Source: Caldilineaceae bacterium
Lineage (GTDB): Bacteria; Chloroflexota; Anaerolineae; Caldilineales; Caldilineaceae
Length of the DNA stretch: 45,497 nt
NCBI GenBank assembly: GCA_023384455.1
Contig: JAHDWH010000018.1
Coordinates: 1-45,497 of the forward strand
Direction of reading: 5' to 3'
Shown: piece by piece, positions 8,122-16,135 of the stretch
Numbering within the stretch: position 1 is the stretch's first letter
How the letters are laid out: each line of letters begins with the position of its first letter
Position numbers and translations under genes: made by a program
The notes under the pieces: model-generated
Seen by the model: only the letters and a program-made list of their open reading frames with translations
The model's database searches: none
Told to the model about the DNA's origin: nothing

Positions 8122-8772
8122 TTATGGCCGGTTCTGTCCGCCGCAGCGGATCAGCGCTCCTTCCGGGTCTGTGGCGCTGTGAAACTCATAGCTTTGTCCG
8201 CCGGCGGAAAGCACAATTTTGTAGCCGGGGGTAATCACCTGGGCATACATCATCCCGGCCTGGGGGCAACCCAAACTGGAGTCCGGCCACTCCACCGACT
8301 CCACACTGACAACCTGTACACTGCCGGCGGAAGCGCGGGCCAGGGTGGCTACTTTCGCTTTGGCCCGGTCGATCAATTGGGCGGGGCGTCCATCAGCGCT
8401 CATTGAGTCACCTCCTCGGGGCAGAACTTCGGGCTGGGGCGTGGACGTGGCTTGCGGCGTGGGGGGAGCCGTCGGCGCAATTGGCAGGGGCGTTGGCGTA
8501 TGTATCGGCTCTGCCAACGAACGCGCCGCTGGGGGGCTGGCTGGTAGTGGGACAGGCGGGGCTACACAGGCGGAAAGCAGAAGCGTCATAACCGTCAGTA
8601 TCCCTAACCAGCGGGGAAAGACGCCCAGCAGCCCTGCGTCGAGCCGTCGTAACTGCTCACCCCTACTCAACCTCCTCCACTGCGGGGGAGGAGTCGATCC
8701 ACTTCCCTCCCTGGAATGGGGAGGGGCAGAGTGGGGTGGCTGAACAGGTACGAGCCGTCTCTGAAAATCCAT
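8122..8772 (-). CDS. Lipoprotein of unknown function with a Chloroflexota-type C-terminal domain
   Basis: A 216-residue protein with a lipobox LLSAC (Cys69), a Pro/Thr/Ala-rich linker (about 75-115) and a compact C-terminal domain containing VESVEWPDSSLGCPQ and MMYAQVITPGYKIVL. I recognise this as a recurrent hypothetical domain but know no function. It is presumably tethered outside the membrane. The signal peptide is preceded by a 37-residue insert from palindromic element A (about residues 8-44). Without it the protein reads MDFQRRLDAGLLGVF and the lipobox Cys becomes residue 32, normal for a lipoprotein. With it the N-region is about 50 residues, unusually long. ATG 8772 is chosen because it gives that clean ancestral form; the frame is open further upstream without a plausible protein. 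Confidence 0.75.
   Translation of the reverse strand: MDFQRRLVPVQPPHSAPPHSREGSGSTPPPQWRRLSRGEQLRRLDAGLLGVFPRWLGILTVMTLLLSACVAPPVPLPASPPAARSLAEPIHTPTPLPIAPTAPPTPQATSTPQPEVLPRGGDSMSADGRPAQLIDRAKAKVATLARASAGSVQVVSVESVEWPDSSLGCPQAGMMYAQVITPGYKIVLSAGGQSYEFHSATDPEGALIRCGGQNRP
8640..8759 (-). mobile_element. Palindromic element A, copy 3, in the lipoprotein gene
   Basis: The element spans 8649-8750 (102 bp) between exact direct repeats CGAGCCGTC (8640-8648 and 8751-8759). The ends are GTAACTGCTCACCCC and GGGGTGGCTGAACAGGTA on the plus strand. Relative to the gene it has the same orientation and frame as copies 1, 4 and 5. Confidence 0.9.
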
Positions 8773-8894
8773 CTCCCCTTCACTTCCTTCCTGTGCGAAT
8801 CCATCCCCGACGGGCGGATTCGTCTGTAACCCACAGACGAGAGGAGCCTGCTCGGTAATGGGACGGAGGCAAGGATGAGAATGTTCCCTGGCAG

Positions 8895-9140
8895 TTACCC
8901 CATACGGACCAGCAGATCGCGGATCACACTCAGCGCGATAAAAACAACAATCGGCGAGATGTCGATCATTCCGATGGCCGGAATCAGACGGCGGGCAGGC
9001 TCCAGCACCGGGTCCGTCACCTGATGGAGCATGCGCACAATCGGATTGTGCGGGTCCAGATTGGGGATCCAGCTCATCAGAATACGGATCAGCAACACAA
9101 AAGTATAGATTTCGATCAGACGAGCCAGTAACAGAAACAT
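8895..9140 (-). CDS. yggT: YggT family membrane protein
   Basis: An 81-residue protein with two hydrophobic segments (about 3-20 and 58-76) and the family signature RILMSWIPNLDP followed by ITDPVLEPARRLIP-like HQVTDPVLEPARRLIP and DISPIVVF. YggT proteins are small membrane proteins linked to cell division or osmotic tolerance in several bacteria. No biochemical role is certain. The GGAGAGG ribosome site lies 9 nt before the ATG. It sits 94 bp downstream of proC, and the yggS-proC-yggT order matches a widely conserved gene neighbourhood. Confidence 0.92.
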   Translation of the reverse strand: MFLLLARLIEIYTFVLLIRILMSWIPNLDPHNPIVRMLHQVTDPVLEPARRLIPAIGMIDISPIVVFIALSVIRDLLVRMG

Positions 9141-9234
9141 TGACTTCTACCTCTCCGGTCTGCACAGAATGAATCGTGAATATATGCTGTCAGGTTGATA
9201 CAACGACTTTGGACTGGTGACTGCGGACTACCGG

Positions 9235-10062
9235 CTACGCGCCCTCGCTGAGATCACCCAACTCGGCGCTGCGGGCAGACGCTGCGGCCACGGCTTCGAT
9301 GAGCGCGGCCCGAACCGCCCGCTGTTCCAGGACAAGAGAACCAGCGGCAGTTGTCCCCCCCGGGCTGGTCACCCGGTTGCGCAGATCCGCCGGGTGTGCG
9401 CCGCTCTCCCGCAGCAATGCGATGCTGCCCTCGACAGTTTGCAGAACCATCCGTTCCGCCTGGGCACGGCTAAAGCCGATGTGAACCCCCGCGTCGATCA
9501 GCCCTTCCACCAGTAGAAAGACAAAGCCCGGCCCAGAGCCGCTCAGCCCGGTTGCCAGGTCGATAGCGTGTTCGTCATCCACAAAAAAGGCGTCGCCCAT
9601 CGCTTCCAAAATCATCTGGGCCTGGCCTTTGTCCTCGCTGGTCACAGCCGGGGTCGCGGTCCAGACGGTCATTCCCTTGCCCACCTGGGCTGGGGTGTTG
9701 GGCATGGAACGCACAAGACGTTCGTGGCCGAGTCCCCGGTGCAGGCTGCTGATACGCACACCGGCCATAATGCTGATGACCAGTGTCTCCGGCTGCAAAA
9801 CACCGGCCAAGTCGGGCAGCACTTTGTCCAACACCTGGGGTTTCACCGCCAGCACGAGGATAGCCGCGCCGCTGGCCGCGCTGCGGTTCACGGCGTCCAC
9901 CTGTACCCCATAGGCGCTCGCTAAAAATTCCCGTCGGCCCGGCACCGGCTCCGCAACGGTTATCTGTTCCGGCTGCACCAGCCCGGCCAGCAGCAGCCGT
10001 TTGAGGATGGCTTCGGCCATTGCGCCGCCGCCGATGAATGCGATCTTTCCGCTCAGTTGCAT
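9235..10062 (-). CDS. proC: Pyrroline-5-carboxylate reductase
   Basis: A 275-residue cytosolic enzyme for the last step of proline synthesis, reducing 1-pyrroline-5-carboxylate with NAD(P)H. The N-terminal Rossmann motif [14 protein letters not shown] (about residues 7-20) binds the cofactor. AVKPQ and [15 protein letters not shown] are family signatures. The C-terminal dimerisation domain ends with [14 protein letters not shown], the ProC signature that shapes the substrate site. The length is normal. Its ATG directly follows the TAG of yggS (TAGATG), and GGGAGAAC inside the end of yggS serves as ribosome site, so the two are translationally coupled. Confidence 0.97.
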   Translation of the reverse strand: MQLSGKIAFIGGGAMAEAILKRLLLAGLVQPEQITVAEPVPGRREFLASAYGVQVDAVNRSAASGAAILVLAVKPQVLDKVLPDLAGVLQPETLVISIMAGVRISSLHRGLGHERLVRSMPNTPAQVGKGMTVWTATPAVTSEDKGQAQMILEAMGDAFFVDDEHAIDLATGLSGSGPGFVFLLVEGLIDAGVHIGFSRAQAERMVLQTVEGSIALLRESGAHPADLRNRVTSPGGTTAAGSLVLEQRAVRAALIEAVAAASARSAELGDLSEGA

Positions 10063-10923
10063 CTATCCGTTCTCCCGCTTGCCAAAAATCGCTGTGCCAA
10101 CCCGCACAATCGTAGAGCCTTCTTCTATCGCCACCTCAAAATCGTTGGTCATCCCCATTGACAAATGGCGAAATTCCGCCTGGGGGAAGCGTTGGCGTAT
10201 CTCGTCCCCCAGTTGTCGCAGGCGCTGGAAGATCGGGCGGGTCGCTTCCGCTTCACTTTCCAGCGGGGCCATCGTCATCAGCCCCTCCAGGCGCAGCCCT
10301 GGCAAAGCCAGGAGATCGGGCAGTTGGGCCAGAAGCTCCTGGGGTGTGAAGCCGTGTTTGCTCTCTTCACCGCTCACGTTCACTTCCAGCAGCGCGTGGA
10401 CAGTTTCACCCGCGGCTGTTGCGTCCCGGCTCAGTCGGGCGGCCAGTTTGGGCGTATCCACCGAATGGACCAGCGCAAAGGGGCCAACAGCCAACTTACT
10501 CTTGCGGCTCTGAATCGTGCCGATGGCGTGCCAGCGCAGCCCTGTCACGGCCTGTTGTTCGGCCTCGGCCACCTTTTCCCACAGCTCTTCCAGCCGGTTC
10601 TCACCAAAATCCACCTGTCCGCCAGCCGCCAGTTCGGCGATCATCCCAAAGGGTTTTGTCTTGCTTACAGCCACAAGGGTAATCTCGGACGGGTCCCGCC
10701 CGACCCGGATTGCGGCCTGGGCAATTCGGGCGCGGACAAGCAGCAGGCGCTCTACCAGAGATAGAGCGCTATCGGTTGTGCTTGTGTTCGTAGATAACTG
10801 CGCACCCCCACCCAACCTCCCCCACTGTGGGGGAGGAGTCGATCCACTTCCCTCCCTGGAATGGGGAGGGGTAGGCTGGGGTGGCTCAACAGTTACGTTC
10901 GTAGAGACGTGTGGTTCTGACAT
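10063..10923 (-). CDS. yggS: YggS/PLPBP family pyridoxal-phosphate homeostasis protein
   Basis: A 286-residue alanine-racemase-fold protein that binds PLP but has no known catalytic activity. It buffers the PLP supply. The PLP lysine is Lys88 in VAVSKTKP. Other signatures are [22 protein letters not shown] and [12 protein letters not shown] near the C-terminus. The family lysine is usually near residue 36. Here 37 of the extra residues (10-46) come from inserted palindromic element A. Removing it gives [20 protein letters not shown], a normal start. ATG 10923 is preferred to an in-frame ATG at 11031, which would add 36 residues unlike the family. Confidence 0.93.
   Translation of the reverse strand: MSEPHVSTNVTVEPPQPTPPHSREGSGSTPPPQWGRLGGGAQLSTNTSTTDSALSLVERLLLVRARIAQAAIRVGRDPSEITLVAVSKTKPFGMIAELAAGGQVDFGENRLEELWEKVAEAEQQAVTGLRWHAIGTIQSRKSKLAVGPFALVHSVDTPKLAARLSRDATAAGETVHALLEVNVSGEESKHGFTPQELLAQLPDLLALPGLRLEGLMTMAPLESEAEATRPIFQRLRQLGDEIRQRFPQAEFRHLSMGMTNDFEVAIEEGSTIVRVGTAIFGKRENG
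10786..10905 (-). mobile_element. Palindromic element A, copy 4, in yggS
   Basis: The element spans 10795-10896 (102 bp) between exact direct repeats GTTCGTAGA (10786-10794 and 10897-10905). The duplication encodes Ser-Thr-Asn twice, at residues 7-9 and 44-46 of YggS. Orientation and frame match the other genic copies. This is the only copy in a protein without a signal peptide. Confidence 0.92.
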
Positions 10924-11043
10924 AAGGGGATTGTACCAGTGAATGCGCGGTGGAGCAAAGGGGGGAATCAGTAATAGATCGGTTGGCCGGTCGCAATGCT
11001 GCCCACCGGTCACGGACCGGCAGGCAGCCACCCTTGCGATCTT

Positions 11044-13037
11044 CTAATTCTGGACAATAGGCACAAAAATATGGAAGTTCTGGGCCGGTTTCTCCCGCAG
11101 AAAGGTAATGGATACCGGCTCTGACCAGACGCCCAGGAAGCGGTGGTTGGGAAACGCGCCCTCCGGGCCTTCTTCCGGCTGCTCGGAGAAGGCGCGCACC
11201 CGGAAAAAGTGGGGCACGTTTGGGGTCTGGCTGACAAAGTTGGCGCTGCCGGCGGCTTGTCGGCTCTGCCACGCCTGCCACTCCCCCTCCTCGCCCACCC
11301 GAAACTCCACGTCATAGGTGGCTGCGTAGCGCCCCGCTGGGATGTTGTGGATCGCTTCACCGATATCCCCGCTCCACTGGATGTCGATCTGATAGCCGTC
11401 CAACACTCGAGGCAGACGGCCGAGCTGCGCCCCGGGGGAGGGCAGAAGGAGAAAGGCGTCGATAAAGGCGTGGTTGCCGTGCCAGCGCAAGGGGCTGTTA
11501 ATGCGGCCAAAGATGGTAATCGTCTCGGCCTGGGCCTGGGCGCTCACCTGCAAATTCTGCCAACCCACCCGCTCCCCATTCTCGGCAAAGTTGCGCCGGT
11601 TCTCCGCCCAGATGACACTCTCGGCCAGAGGGTCTGTGCCCCCGGTCGGGTCGATGCCCAGCATCTTCGCCATATAGAACCCATCCGGGCAGTCGTTGGG
11701 CATAGCGCTGCCCCCGCACAGGGAGAGAAACCACCCGCTCAGACTGTAGGCCGCGCCGGGGGTGACCGCTGTCTGTTGATAGAGGGCCACGTCAAAGGGT
11801 TTGCCCGGTTCGTCACTCCATTCAATATCCTGGGCAAAGACGCCCTGGCTGTCCTCGCCGTCGATGCGCTCCACGTGGGCGCTGCCGTCGCAGTCATCCC
11901 CAGCAAACTGCATCCGCGTGCTGTAGAGCCAGGGGGCGCCGTTGATAAAGACCGGCGTCCAGCCCACCGCGATCCGCATCAGTCCCCCTGCCGCAGATTC
12001 CAGTTGATAGGTGCCCACTTTGCATTCAAAACCCGGATTGACCAGCACAGGCACTATTCCCGGTTGGGGAAGCTGTGGTGCTTCTTCCTGGCGAAAGGTG
12101 ATGGAATGGGGTTCTGACCAGATGCCCAGAAAGCGGTGGTTGGGAAACGCGCCTTCCGGGCCTTCCTCTGGCTGCTCGGAGAAGGCGCGCACCCGGAAAA
12201 AGTGGGGCACGTCGGGGGTCTGGCTGACAAAATTGGCGCTGCCCGCGGGCTGACGGCTCTGCCACGTCTGCCACTCCCCCTCCTCGCCTACCCGGAACTG
12301 CACATCGTAGGTGGCTACATAACGCCCCGCGGGAATATCCTGAATCTGATCGCTGATACTGCCGCTCCACTCGATTTCCACCTGATCCCCAGTCAGCTCG
12401 CCAGGCAGGTCGCCCAGGTGGGCTGTGGGCGCATCGACCAGCAGAAAGGCGTCGATAAAGGCGTGGTTGCCGTGCCAGCGCAGGGGGCTGTTGATGCGGC
12501 CAAAGACAGTAATCGTCTCGGCCTGGGCCTGGGCGCTCACCTGCAAATTCTGCCAGCCTACCCGCTCCCCATTCTCGGCAAAGTTGCGCCGGTTCTCCGC
12601 CCAGATGACACTCTCGGCCAGAGGGTCTGTGCCCCCGGTCGGGTCGATGCCCAGCATCTTCGCCATATAGAACCCATCCGGGCAGTCGTTGGGCATAGCG
12701 CTGCCCCCGCACAGGGAGAGAAACCACCCGCTCAGACTGTAGGCCGCGCCGGGGGTGACCGCTGTCTGTTGATAGAGGGCCACGTCAAAGGGTTTGCCCG
12801 GTTCGTCACTCCATTCAATATCCTGGGCAAAGACGCCCTGGCTGTCCTCGCCGTCGATGCGCTCCACGTGGGCGCTGCCGTTGCAATCATCCCCGGCAAA
12901 CTGCATCCGCGTGCTGTAGAGCCAGGGGGTGCCGTTGATAAAGACCGGCGTCCAGCCCACCGCGATCCGCATCAGTCCCCCCGCCGCAGATTCCAGTTGA
13001 TAGGTGCCCACTTTGCATTCAAAACCCGGATTGGTCA
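11044..13037. repeat. Tandem 993-bp coding duplication
   Basis: Positions offset by exactly 993 bp (for example 11548 and 12541) align without gaps. The half nearest the module starts is about 98% identical by eye, and the half nearest the module ends is clearly more diverged. That pattern suggests a duplication followed by partial gene conversion. Confidence 0.9.
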
Positions 13038-13341
13038 GCATAGGTACTCCTGTGGGTGTTGGCGGAATGGTGGAAGCAGGAATAGCCGCCGTAACCGGCG
13101 CAAACCCGGCAACCGTACAAAGAGCAAGCAGGAGGACGAGCCATCCCAGCCGTAACTGCTCACCCCCGCCCAACCTCCCCCAAAGTGGGGGAGGAGTCGA
13201 TCCACTTCCCTCCCTGGAATGGGGAGGGGTAGGGTGGAGTGGCTGAAGAGGTACTCCCAGCCTGTATTGGACAACTACCTTCTGCTCCACTTCCTGTGCT
13301 GCGATTGCAGGGCCACCCGTATTGTCTACCAAATTTCGCAT
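11044..13341 (-). CDS. Secreted protein with two near-identical 331-residue repeats
   Basis: A 765-residue protein. After a 37-residue insert from palindromic element A (about 30-66) comes a signal peptide (LGWLVLLLALCTVAGF) and then two tandem copies of a module. Each module begins NPGFECKVGTYQLESAAGG, has a carbohydrate-binding-like beta sandwich (PGAAYSLSGWFLSLCGG, GWQNLQVSAQAQAETITVF, HAFIDAFLL) and ends with a fibronectin-III-like stretch (HFFRVRAFSEQPEEGPEGAFPNHRFLGVW). The function is unknown. It is probably exported and may bind glycan. The DNA repeat period is 993 bp, and a stretch of about 300 bp (11567-11886 against 12560-12879) looks identical, while the module ends differ more. 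Pre-insertion, the N-terminus would read ...VVVQYRLGWLVLLL. Confidence 0.82.
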   Translation of the reverse strand: MRNLVDNTGGPAIAAQEVEQKVVVQYRLGVPLQPLHPTPPHSREGSGSTPPPLWGRLGGGEQLRLGWLVLLLALCTVAGFAPVTAAIPASTIPPTPTGVPMLTNPGFECKVGTYQLESAAGGLMRIAVGWTPVFINGTPWLYSTRMQFAGDDCNGSAHVERIDGEDSQGVFAQDIEWSDEPGKPFDVALYQQTAVTPGAAYSLSGWFLSLCGGSAMPNDCPDGFYMAKMLGIDPTGGTDPLAESVIWAENRRNFAENGERVGWQNLQVSAQAQAETITVFGRINSPLRWHGNHAFIDAFLLVDAPTAHLGDLPGELTGDQVEIEWSGSISDQIQDIPAGRYVATYDVQFRVGEEGEWQTWQSRQPAGSANFVSQTPDVPHFFRVRAFSEQPEEGPEGAFPNHRFLGIWSEPHSITFRQEEAPQLPQPGIVPVLVNPGFECKVGTYQLESAAGGLMRIAVGWTPVFINGAPWLYSTRMQFAGDDCDGSAHVERIDGEDSQGVFAQDIEWSDEPGKPFDVALYQQTAVTPGAAYSLSGWFLSLCGGSAMPNDCPDGFYMAKMLGIDPTGGTDPLAESVIWAENRRNFAENGERVGWQNLQVSAQAQAETITIFGRINSPLRWHGNHAFIDAFLLLPSPGAQLGRLPRVLDGYQIDIQWSGDIGEAIHNIPAGRYAATYDVEFRVGEEGEWQAWQSRQAAGSANFVSQTPNVPHFFRVRAFSEQPEEGPEGAFPNHRFLGVWSEPVSITFLREKPAQNFHIFVPIVQN
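13143..13262 (-). mobile_element. Palindromic element A, copy 5, before the signal peptide of the repeat protein
   Basis: The element spans 13152-13253 (102 bp). Flanks are ATCCCAGCC (13143-13151) and CTCCCAGCC (13254-13262), an 8-of-9 match with 8 contiguous. Orientation and reading frame are the same as in the other genic copies. Confidence 0.87.
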
Positions 13342-13462
13342 TTCGTCCAGTCCTGTTTTTGTGATCTCTTTTCCCGGCCAGTCTACGCCGCCGACAGCAT
13401 ACCCACAAGGTTATAGCAAGGAAGAGGGCGTGACTCCATAGCGAATGCTGGCTATAGGCAAG

Positions 13463-13518
13463 AAGCAGCCAAAGAGAAAGGGTAACGAATTTCCGCTACC
13501 CTTTCTCTTTGGCTGCTT
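13463..13518. repeat. Perfect 22-bp-arm palindrome, terminator-like
   Basis: Arms 13463-13484 and 13497-13518 are exact reverse complements (AAGCAGCCAAAGAGAAAGGG...) around a 12-nt loop. On the plus strand TTTT follows. No plus-strand gene ends here, so a terminator role is doubtful. Confidence 0.75.
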
Positions 13519-13597
13519 TTGTCAGGAACGAGTTGTAGTGCGCTGGCAGGCTGTCGGAGTAGCACAGAATAGAACGCGGATTGAGCGGAAAGTACGG

Positions 13598-13742
13598 AAA
13601 AAGCCGGATTTTTGTACTGTTCAACGAGATGATAAAACGTAGGTGCGGTTTGCAACCGCACTTCTCCGGGCGAAAGTGCGGTTGCAAACCGCATCTACAG
13701 ATTCCACGATCTTCTTGATCAGTACAAAAAAGCCGGATTTTT
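13598..13742. repeat. REP-type composite unit, family C, copy 2, with 16-bp direct repeats
   Basis: The REPIN is 13639-13698: GTAG, hairpin GTGCGGTTTGCAACCGCAC, loop, inverted hairpin, CTAC. Outside it, the left flank (GTACTGTTCAAC...GATAAAAC) and right flank (CAGATTCCACGATC...GATCAGTAC) form imperfect inverted ends. AAAAAGCCGGATTTTT occurs directly on both sides (13598-13613 and 13727-13742). Confidence 0.8.
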
Positions 13743-13832
13743 CTCGATTTTATCCGCGAAAATCAGCCCTTTCCACGTCATCCGCGTTCTATTTCTTGCC
13801 TCTCCGACAATCTGCTAGGGCTGTCTGATTCC

Positions 13833-14801
13833 CTATGCGCAGACCGGATTGTCTGAATTCCAGCGGTTGAACTTGCCCATCTCAATCGTCGCCAGGTGAT
13901 CTCGGGTCTCCCGCCACAGGGATTCCCAACCCGTGGGGTCCCGCAGTTCCAACTCTGGGTGCTGGCGGCTGCGGGCCACAAAGCCGGGGAAATGGCTGCG
14001 CCCGGTCGCCTGGCCGATGGGATTGTAGCGCAGGTCAAAGCTCCAGCGCACTTCGTCGCTGGTGTTGGAATAGGAGGCGTGGACGGTCAGTTTGTGCATA
14101 AAGAGGGCGTCGCCCCGCTCCATCGGCATAGCCACAGCTTTGCCCCCGCCCAGCAGTTTGCCGGGAATGCCCAGGCCGATGTCCGTGGGGCAGTGGTCCA
14201 ACAGCCCTTTGCGATGGCTGCCCGGCCAGACGGAGAGACAGCCGTGCTTGACAGTCGCTCTGGTCAGGGGGAACCAGACCGTCAGCATTTGGGTCTCGTC
14301 CGCATCTTCGGTGACAACGCCGTTGTCCTGATGGACAGGGGTCTTGCCCAATTGCACCCGCCCCTGCTCGTTTTTGGGCGTGAGACGTTCCGGCGGCTTC
14401 ATACGGACGTGCTGCACCGGATTGGAGTAGATTTCCGGCCCGATCAGCGATTCCACCGCGTCCAGCAGCCGCTCGTTGCGCAGGGCAGAAAAGACCGCCG
14501 GCCCCGCCCAGAAGGGCGTGTCCGGCTTCACATCCGCCTGGGGCAGGGAGAAGTCAAAATACTGGGCGTGGACCTTCCCGCTCTCCTGATAGACGCGAAT
14601 CAGCCGCTCGCCAAAGGGCAGGTCGTCGTAGGTGCTGCCGATCTCGCCTTTGGCGTATAGCTCCCCGGCCAGACCGTCCAGCACGCCCTTATACTCCTCG
14701 ATAATCGGGTCCAGGTCCTCTTCCGGGTTGAAGAGTCCCCGCACCAGCAAATAGCCCTCGTCCTCAAATTGTGCGATCTGCTCGCGTGTCAGTGATCCCA
14801 T
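13833..14801 (-). CDS. Phytanoyl-CoA dioxygenase (PhyH) family Fe(II)/2-oxoglutarate oxygenase
   Basis: A 322-residue cytosolic oxygenase. The double-stranded beta-helix iron ligands are visible as His-x-Asp in PVHQDNGV, and a distal His in MHKLTVHASYSN. Arg in RWSFDLRYNP is placed to bind 2-oxoglutarate. Despite the family name, bacterial members hydroxylate varied small molecules, so the substrate is unknown. ATG 14801 (MGSLTREQIAQFEDEGYLLV) is chosen because GGAGGAACAACTA precedes it and the DEGY start is canonical. The longer frame to 14888 overlaps repeat DNA. It heads downstream of a MocA-like oxidoreductase in the minus-strand catabolic run. Confidence 0.93.
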   Translation of the reverse strand: MGSLTREQIAQFEDEGYLLVRGLFNPEEDLDPIIEEYKGVLDGLAGELYAKGEIGSTYDDLPFGERLIRVYQESGKVHAQYFDFSLPQADVKPDTPFWAGPAVFSALRNERLLDAVESLIGPEIYSNPVQHVRMKPPERLTPKNEQGRVQLGKTPVHQDNGVVTEDADETQMLTVWFPLTRATVKHGCLSVWPGSHRKGLLDHCPTDIGLGIPGKLLGGGKAVAMPMERGDALFMHKLTVHASYSNTSDEVRWSFDLRYNPIGQATGRSHFPGFVARSRQHPELELRDPTGWESLWRETRDHLATIEMGKFNRWNSDNPVCA

Positions 14802-14868
14802 TAGTTGTTCCTCCATTTGGACAGTAGCCGATGAAAATCTGCGCAATCTGCGTAATCTGTGTTCCTCC

Positions 14869-15990
14869 TTAGTTCGCCGTATCCGCACCCATATTTTCGC
14901 CCCGCAGCAGAAAGGCCCGGATGTCGTAGCGGCCTGGGCGGATGGGTTGCAGATGGCCCGATTCCACCATCAAATCCAGCGGATTGAGCCGGGTCTGTAC
15001 GGGCATCACCACCTTTTCGTGCATCCGGGCCGATTCGTAGACCGCGTGGATCATCTGAAGCGCTTTGTAGCCATTTTCGCCCCGCCCCCGGTGGGTCTCC
15101 ACTTTGCCCTCCACCCAATCGGCCAGTTCATCGGCCTGGGCCGCGCCCCCTTCCAGCCACTCAAAGCGGCTGCCCTGCTCCTCCACTTTGAAAAACTTGC
15201 CATCCGGTGCGTGGCGCTGCCACTGACCGCCTGTGCTGGCGTTCATCAGTTGCATATCTTCGGTGGTCATATTAATCATCCCGGCTGTGCCGAAGATGAG
15301 CGCGCCCTGAAAATAGTTGGGGATCAGATCGCTGAGGATCAGCGCCCGGGGACCGTTAGAAAACTGGAAGACGGCCATCGCCGCATCTTCGATGCGGGTG
15401 TTGCGCTCGTACTGGTCGGTCTTGCGCTCGATGTTGCCCATCACCCAGACGCACTCCGGGTCGCCCAGGAGATAGCGGTACATATCCGTCTGGTGGGAGC
15501 TATAGTTGGGCAGCCCCGCGCCGCCAAAGCTCTGGATCAGATGGACGTCACCAATCGCGCCCTCGGCAATCAAATTCTTGGCGAGGGTATAGGCGGGCAG
15601 GAAACGGCGCTGGTGGGCAATCGCCAGCTTCACGCCGTTGCGCTGGCAAGCGATGAGCATCTGCTCGGCGTTGCCAATCGTATCGGCCATCGGCTTTTCG
15701 CACAGAATCGCTTTGGGCTGAAAGGCCGCCGCCGCGATTGTCCAGGGCGCGTGGCCGCCGTGCCAGACGCAGATGGAGGCCACATCCGGGCGCTCCTTTT
15801 CCATCATCTCTCTGGCGTCGGTGTAGTGGTTGGGGGCGATGCTGTGGCGCTCGTTCTTTTCAGCCATCGCCGCCGGGTTGACATCGGCCAGGGCCACAAT
15901 TTCATAGCGCCCGCTGTTCAAATAGCCCGATAGGTGGTTGTTGGCAATGCCGCCGCAGCCAATCACCGCGGCGCGCAGTTTGGGGGACAT
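14869..15990 (-). CDS. Gfo/Idh/MocA family NAD(P)-dependent oxidoreductase
   Basis: A 373-residue enzyme. The N-terminal Rossmann fold begins LRAAVIGCGGIANNHLSGYL (about 5-24). EKPMADTIGNAEQML matches the family EKP motif with its catalytic-region lysine. Members oxidise sugars, inositols or amino sugars, or act on trans-dihydrodiols. The exact substrate cannot be assigned. The C-terminal domain is complete. ATG 15990 is preferred over 16062: AAAGG lies about 12 nt upstream, and residues before it would come from a palindromic repeat. The neighbours (SDR, isomerase, PhyH) suggest a sugar- or polyol-derived substrate. Confidence 0.92.
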   Translation of the reverse strand: MSPKLRAAVIGCGGIANNHLSGYLNSGRYEIVALADVNPAAMAEKNERHSIAPNHYTDAREMMEKERPDVASICVWHGGHAPWTIAAAAFQPKAILCEKPMADTIGNAEQMLIACQRNGVKLAIAHQRRFLPAYTLAKNLIAEGAIGDVHLIQSFGGAGLPNYSSHQTDMYRYLLGDPECVWVMGNIERKTDQYERNTRIEDAAMAVFQFSNGPRALILSDLIPNYFQGALIFGTAGMINMTTEDMQLMNASTGGQWQRHAPDGKFFKVEEQGSRFEWLEGGAAQADELADWVEGKVETHRGRGENGYKALQMIHAVYESARMHEKVVMPVQTRLNPLDLMVESGHLQPIRPGRYDIRAFLLRGENMGADTAN

Positions 15991-16032
15991 AGGAATACCT
16001 TTCGCTGATAGTCGGATAAATCTTCTTCCGGC

Positions 16033-16096
16033 CGAAACGTGAAACGTAAAACGTGAAGGCATACGGACCTTCTCACGTTTTATGTTTCACGTTTCG
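16033..16096. repeat. Palindrome family D, copy 2
   Basis: Inverted repeat CGAAACGTGAAACGTAAAAC / matching TTTTATGTTTCACGTTTCG with a short loop, between the MocA-like gene and the upstream SDR gene. Arms are about 28 bp with few mismatches. Confidence 0.75.
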
Positions 16097-16135
16097 ATAA
16101 CGAAAAATGCTGGTAGATAAAGAGCGCATCCCTAC

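Larger units (their letters stand above)
13342..13832. other. Intergenic region without a gene
   Basis: No supported gene lies in these 491 bases. The region holds a long perfect palindrome (13463-13518), a REP-type composite unit (13598-13742) and a remnant of the ATCCGCG/ATCCGTG-type repeat around 13745-13800. Both neighbouring genes are on the minus strand. Confidence 0.7.

Noticed and set aside
8005..8124. A 9-bp target duplication around element A copy 2
   Set aside because: The flanking 9-mers match at only 6 of 9 positions and are T-rich, so the match is not convincing.
8895..11031. Element A as ordinary intergenic terminators
   Set aside because: Four copies are inside genes near the start and flanked by direct repeats, which does not fit a terminator role.
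13452..13694. Short open frames across 13.4-13.8 kb
   Set aside because: They translate palindromes and the REP unit in both directions and have no independent support.
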